Positions 60,376 through 64,000 of a stretch of DNA of 64,000 bases are shown piece by piece. Source of the stretch: Rhizobium sp. BG4 (GTDB lineage Bacteria > Pseudomonadota > Alphaproteobacteria > Rhizobiales > Rhizobiaceae); contig NZ_CP044126.1 of the NCBI RefSeq assembly GCF_016864575.1, forward strand, positions 1,178,001-1,242,000, in the 5' to 3' direction. Positions within the stretch are counted from its first letter, which is position 1. Each line of letters opens with the position of its first letter. The notes under the pieces were generated by a model. That model saw only the letters and a program-made list of their open reading frames with translations, was not told where the DNA came from and did not search any database. Position numbers and translations under genes: made by a program.

Positions 60376-60813
60376 TTACTCCGCAGGCGGTACGCGCATC
60401 GGCTCGCCGGGCATTTCCCGTTCGCCAGCAAAACCATCGGCAGCGGAGCGCAGCGACTTCTCGGAAATATCGATCAGCGGCGAGTAGGTGGCCGCAGGCA
60501 TGCGCAGCTCTTCCGCTTCTTCCATGACCGGCGCCGAAGGCCTGTCGCCGCGGGCGACTTCCAGCTGGCCGTTGAGGATGGCGCGTTCGGCGCGCAGCTG
60601 GCGGATCTCCGACTTGGCGATCTCCAGACTGGTTCTGAGCTGGCCGATCTCGTGGCGGTCGCTGTCCATGCGGGTGTCGAGGTCGCGCTTCATTGCATCG
60701 GCCTCGCGGTCGCGGCGGGTGCGCAGCGTTTCGGCTTCGCGCAGCTTCGCGGTCAGCTCGTTGTTATAGGCGGAGAGTTCGCGACGGGCCGTCTCGTTCT
60801 CGGTGCCGGTCAC
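60376..60813 (-). CDS. Coiled-coil protein, overlapping its upstream partner
   Basis: The 145-residue frame starts with GTG, whose first base lies within the last codon of the upstream gene (GTGA overlap at 60810-60813). It is a continuous helical coiled coil to about residue 90 (LTAKLREAETLRTRRDREADAMKRDL), followed by a Pro/Glu-rich tail. Because the upstream protein ends mid-coil, this could be a separately translated partner or the second half of one protein split by a single-base change. No ribosome site beyond the overlap is obvious. Confidence 0.6.
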   Translation of the reverse strand: MTGTENETARRELSAYNNELTAKLREAETLRTRRDREADAMKRDLDTRMDSDRHEIGQLRTSLEIAKSEIRQLRAERAILNGQLEVARGDRPSAPVMEEAEELRMPAATYSPLIDISEKSLRSAADGFAGEREMPGEPMRVPPAE

Positions 60814-61907
60814 GCGGTGCGGCGCAGCTCGTCCTCGACGCGCTCGGCGCGCGAAATGGTTGCCGCCAGCTCCGATTTCAGCCGCTTCATCTCCCCGCGC
60901 GCCGACTGCAGTTCCTCGTCGGTCATCTTGTTGCGGCCGTTGGCGGTGATCAGCAGCTTTTCGACAAGCTCCGCCTTGGAGCCGACAGCGTCGCTCTTCG
61001 TCGTCAGATGGGCGATCTCGAGTGCCGAGGAGGTGGTGATCGTGTGCAGCTCGACCTCGGCGCGCTTGTGGCGCTCCTCGACCAGCGATAGTTCCTGCTT
61101 CAGCTTGGCGATCGCCGTCTGCAGGTTGGAAACCAGGCCTTCCTGCTCCATCAGGCCGGCCTTCAGGTGGCCGCGCTCTTCCGTCAGCCGGGCGATGTCG
61201 CGTGCCTGCGAGGCGCTTTCGCGCCGCGAGGTTTCGGTCAGAAGCTGCAGCGCGGTGGTCTCGCTGTCCAGCTTGTCGCGGGTGGCGGAAAGTTCGCGGC
61301 TGCGGCTGTCCAGATCCTGCTGGGCGCGCTTTAGCAGCGTCGTGGCCTCGTCATACTGCATGGCGCGAGCGGCAAGCTCGCGCTCCGCGTCGATCAGCCG
61401 GCTTTCGATGATCGAGAATTCCTCGCAGGTCACGCCATGGACGTTCTGCAGCTTGGTCAGCTCGTCGCGCACCGCCTCGATCTCGATGCGGTACTGGCCG
61501 TTGGCGGTGCGGATGTCCTTGTTTTCAGAGGCGAGCCGGGCATTGTCCGCATCGGCCTTGCGCCGCGCGCTGCTTTCGTAATCGAGCAGCGAGCTGATAC
61601 GGGCGCATTCGGCCTGCAGCCTGCCGGTATCGTTGAGGGACTGGTCATGGGCGCCGATCAGCGCCGAGACGCGATCCTGCAAGGCCGAAAGGCCGGCGAC
61701 GAGTTCCTTGGAATTGCGCTGGTTTTCTTCGAGCACCGAGCCGAAAGCCTGGAAATCATCGATCTCCGGCATCTGGTAGGGTTGCGGGGCTGCCGGCTGC
61801 GGCGTCATCGGCTGCTCGGTGATGGAGGCCGGCCGGTAGGCCTGGCCAGTGCTGCGAATATCCGTCTTGCCCGGCTCTTCGCCCCGGCGGAAAAAACTCA
61901 TGACCAT
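60810..61907 (-). CDS. Large coiled-coil cytoplasmic protein
   Basis: The 365-residue protein (start at the ATG at 61907; a TTG one codon earlier and an ATG two codons later are possible) begins with a basic stretch (SFFRRGEEPGKTDIR), then a Pro/Gln-rich linker (about 25-50). It then becomes almost entirely coiled coil (from about 55 to the end), with repeats such as SELAATISRAERVEDELRR. No enzymatic motif is seen. It could be a scaffold or a cytoskeletal-type protein. It stops directly at the overlapping start of the 145-residue frame. Confidence 0.65.
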   Translation of the reverse strand: MVMSFFRRGEEPGKTDIRSTGQAYRPASITEQPMTPQPAAPQPYQMPEIDDFQAFGSVLEENQRNSKELVAGLSALQDRVSALIGAHDQSLNDTGRLQAECARISSLLDYESSARRKADADNARLASENKDIRTANGQYRIEIEAVRDELTKLQNVHGVTCEEFSIIESRLIDAERELAARAMQYDEATTLLKRAQQDLDSRSRELSATRDKLDSETTALQLLTETSRRESASQARDIARLTEERGHLKAGLMEQEGLVSNLQTAIAKLKQELSLVEERHKRAEVELHTITTSSALEIAHLTTKSDAVGSKAELVEKLLITANGRNKMTDEELQSARGEMKRLKSELAATISRAERVEDELRRTA

Positions 61908-62110
61908 CAAGCGCCCCAGAAAATGAATGTCAAAAAGCAGTCTGAAACTATCAATTCACGCTAATTAAGTTGATCCTATCAAAGGTTGCTCTAACGATCT
62001 TTGCCCGGATAACTTGTAGACGCATCTAGGCCGCGAAAACCCGCGCCTGTCAAAGCATCGTTCCATGAAATCAACAGTTTTTTAAGATTCGTTACCGCCG
62101 CTGCCAGTCT

Positions 62111-62443
62111 TCATTCGTCGGGCAGCAGGTCGAGCTCGTCGGTCTTCAGTTCGGTGCCGATCTCGGCCGCCTTCGACTGCTTGTCGTAGACGCAGATATG
62201 GGTGACGAAGCCATTGCCGCCCTTCGGCTTGCCCGTTACCAGCGCCAGCCCGTAATGCTCGCTGCCGAAGGGATCGACGACGGCTCTGGCAAATTCGAGC
62301 GAGGGTGTCGCCGCCTCCTTGCATTTCGCCGCAACGTCATCGGCAAAATCCTTCCAGGCGTCGTCCGAGGAGGCGGAGACGCTGCCGGCGGCAAAAGTCA
62401 GGAGGAGGGCGGGGAGAAAGCGGATTTTATTCCTCTGCATCAT
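62111..62443 (-). CDS. Small secreted protein of unknown function
   Basis: The 110-residue protein has a signal peptide (IRFLPALLLTFAAGSVSA, cleavage at about residue 24) and a compact mature domain with two cysteines (AAKCKEAAT and THICVYDKQ), which could form a disulfide. An ATG pair marks the start, with a GAGG site upstream. I do not recognise the family. Confidence 0.7.
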   Translation of the reverse strand: MMQRNKIRFLPALLLTFAAGSVSASSDDAWKDFADDVAAKCKEAATPSLEFARAVVDPFGSEHYGLALVTGKPKGGNGFVTHICVYDKQSKAAEIGTELKTDELDLLPDE

Positions 62444-62651
62444 GGCCTCGTTCAGTTCGCTGTTGCGGATCCTGCCGGTTTTGCATCGGCATCATCGGTG
62501 ATTTGGGGCAGAAAGCCAAGCCCGCAATCAAGGCAATTTTTCCTCTGACGCTCCGTTTTTTGATCGTTCCGCCGTTGCCACGCCCTGCTTCGGCTCCTAT
62601 GTTCCGCCTCACCTGCCGATCACGCAACCCATTGCCAAGAGGAGACTTACA

Positions 62652-63254
62652 ATGGCTTTCGAATTGCCCGCACTCCCGTACGACTACGAAGCGCTTTCGC
62701 CCTTCATGTCGAAGGAAACGCTGGAGTTCCATCACGACAAGCACCACAAGGCTTACGTCGACAACGGCAACAAGCTGGCTGCTGAAGCAGGCATGGCCGA
62801 CCTTTCGCTCGAGGAAGTCGTCAAGAAGTCCTTCGGCACCAATGCCGGCCTCTTCAACAATGCTGCCCAGCACTACAACCATGTCCACTTCTGGAAGTGG
62901 ATGAAGAAGGGCGGCGGCGGCAACAAGCTGCCGGGCAAGCTGGAAACGGCCTTCAACTCCGACCTCGGCGGCTACGACAAGTTCAAGGCCGATTTCGCCA
63001 ATGCCGGCGCAACGCAGTTCGGCTCCGGCTGGGCCTGGGTTTCCGTCAAGAACGGCAAGCTCGAAATCTCCAAGACCCCGAACGGCGAAAACCCGCTCGT
63101 CCACGGCGCCACCCCGATCCTCGGCGTCGACGTATGGGAACACTCCTATTACATCGACTACCGCAACGCCCGCCCGAAGTACCTCGAAGCCTTCGTCGAT
63201 AGCCTGATCAACTGGGACTACGTCCTGGAGCGCTACGAAGAAGCCACGAAGTAA
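62652..63254 (+). CDS. sodB: Superoxide dismutase, Fe/Mn family
   Basis: The 200-residue enzyme converts superoxide to oxygen and peroxide. Metal ligands are His27 (FHHDKHH), His77 (QHYNHVHFW), Asp160 and His164 (DVWEHSYY). Gln73 in the AAQ segment takes the second-sphere place found in Fe-type enzymes, although rhizobial members can be cambialistic. No signal peptide, so it is cytoplasmic. The gene ends in a strong terminator and stands alone. I give the symbol by family; some rhizobia call the homologue sodA. Confidence 0.95.
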   Translation: MAFELPALPYDYEALSPFMSKETLEFHHDKHHKAYVDNGNKLAAEAGMADLSLEEVVKKSFGTNAGLFNNAAQHYNHVHFWKWMKKGGGGNKLPGKLETAFNSDLGGYDKFKADFANAGATQFGSGWAWVSVKNGKLEISKTPNGENPLVHGATPILGVDVWEHSYYIDYRNARPKYLEAFVDSLINWDYVLERYEEATK

Positions 63255-63281
63255 TCGGTTCGGACAGAACGGATTTGCTGA

Positions 63282-63310
63282 CACCCGGTGCGAGAGCGCC
63301 GGGTGTTTTC
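63282..63310 (+). terminator. Intrinsic terminator of sod
   Basis: ACACCCGG and CCGGGTGT form a perfect 8-bp stem with a ten-base loop, followed by TTTTCG. It lies 27 bases after the stop codon. Confidence 0.85.
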
Positions 63311-63427
63311 GTTTGGGCTGGTGCCCTCCGGCACACAGGGAGCTCGGCTTGATCGCAAACCGCGTTTGGTGTATCCAGTAAATGAGGTACGTACATCAGA
63401 TTTGTTGCCGTGAGGAGGAGAGGTACT

Positions 63428-64000
63428 ATGATGAAGGGGTTTGAACTCGATCCTGCATTTGCAATAGCGGACGAACAGGCCCTGCGCGGTCTGTTCGAAG
63501 CAACGCATGCCCTGGCGATCCAGAAGTGCCGCGACACGCTCGGCCCGCACGCGCAGGATTTCATCCGCCGTTCGCCTTTCCTCTGCATCGGCACGCAGAA
63601 CATGGATGGAAAAGCGGATGTCAGCCCACGCGGCGATCCCGCCGGTTTCGTCCGGATTCTCGATGAGCGGACGCTGGCGATACCCGACCGGCCCGGAAAC
63701 AACCGTCTCGACACGCTGGTCAACATACTCGCCAATCCCAGCGTCGGCCTGCTCTTCATCATCCCCGGCTTCGACGACACGCTCCGCGTCAACGGCCGCG
63801 CGAGACTGACGACGGAGCCCGCGCTTATCGAGAGCATGGCGGTAAACGGCCGCGCGCCGAAGCTCGCCATCGTCATCGAAGTCGACGAGGTCTTCATGCA
63901 TTGCGCCAAGGCCTTCCGCCGCTCCCATCTCTGGGACCCGGACCACCGGCAGGACCGCAGCGAAATGCCGTCGCTGGTCAAGATCATCCTTGACGAAACA
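63428..64000 (+). CDS. PPOX-class pyridoxamine 5'-phosphate oxidase-family protein (cut by window edge)
   Basis: A frame opens at the ATG at 63428 (GAGGAG eight bases upstream) and stays open to the right edge, at least 191 codons. It matches the MSMEG_1061-type flavin-binding split-barrel family: FIRRSPFLCIGTQNMDGKADVSPRGDPAGFVRILDERTLAIPDRPGNNRLDTLVNILANP, then LLFIIPGFDDTLRVNGRARLT. It should bind FMN and act on an unknown substrate. The 3' end is beyond the window. It lies 117 bases after the sod terminator, so transcription is probably separate. Confidence 0.85.
   Translation, partial: MMKGFELDPAFAIADEQALRGLFEATHALAIQKCRDTLGPHAQDFIRRSPFLCIGTQNMDGKADVSPRGDPAGFVRILDERTLAIPDRPGNNRLDTLVNILANPSVGLLFIIPGFDDTLRVNGRARLTTEPALIESMAVNGRAPKLAIVIEVDEVFMHCAKAFRRSHLWDPDHRQDRSEMPSLVKIILDET

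Overview
The window looks like the chromosome of a fast-growing rhizobium (Rhizobium leguminosarum/etli type). The support is high-GC codon use, many LysR regulators divergent from small metabolic operons, 'GCG_CRPN'-type and transglutaminase-like secreted proteins, and intergenic palindromes of the RIME and CCTTCTCCCC/GGGGAGAAGG kind. I saw no rRNA, tRNA, CRISPR array, prophage or intact insertion sequence. The species is inferred from protein character only.

Region 1 (1-22 kb) is an adhesion/secretion locus. A single 13.4-kb gene encodes a 4461-residue type I secreted adhesin built from VCBS/Ig-like repeats, RTX nonapeptides, a cadherin-like domain and a C-terminal secretion module. It is followed by a membrane protein with a degenerate GGDEF domain on the other strand, then by an operon for a TolC-like channel, a type I ABC exporter, an HlyD adaptor and a ribbon-helix-helix/PAS protein. 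A histidine phosphatase comes next, and then a secreted transglutaminase-like cysteine protease of the LapG type (C93) with Cys216-His251-Asp266. The adhesin N-terminus carries a VAAG sequence resembling LapG cleavage sites. No LapD-like receptor is visible, so this may be a LapA/LapG-like retention and release system with different control.

Region 2 (22-36 kb) holds a periplasmic-binding-like lipoprotein, a GFA protein, a DJ-1/quinol-monooxygenase/aldo-keto-reductase operon with a divergent LysR gene, a deletion scar joining remnants of a MarR gene and a ClC chloride channel, an ABC-F ATPase preceded by an unannotated 24-codon aromatic-rich leader ORF with competing stems, a PhnA-domain protein, a HerA-like ATPase (DUF853), small secreted proteins and a GYF-rhomboid membrane protein.

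Region 3 (36-57 kb) is mostly housekeeping and accessory metabolism. It has an aldehyde dehydrogenase/LysR pair, an SGNH hydrolase with an acyltransferase-3, MFS exporters, a stand-alone zwf, an HD hydrolase, a RelE/ParE toxin-antitoxin pair, trans-aconitate methyltransferase, a cupin/isochorismatase pair with a divergent LysR, a patatin, a zinc alcohol dehydrogenase, a class IV aminotransferase, a complete RIME-like element, a GNAT enzyme, VOC and SnoaL-like proteins and a TSUP permease.

Region 4 (57-64 kb) contains small secreted proteins, a four-gene envelope cluster (two coiled-coil proteins, a membrane coiled-coil protein and a membrane-anchored ClpP-fold protein), a small secreted protein, an Fe-type superoxide dismutase, and a PPOX-class flavoprotein that runs off the right edge. 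All functions are assigned by reading motifs; no database search was possible.
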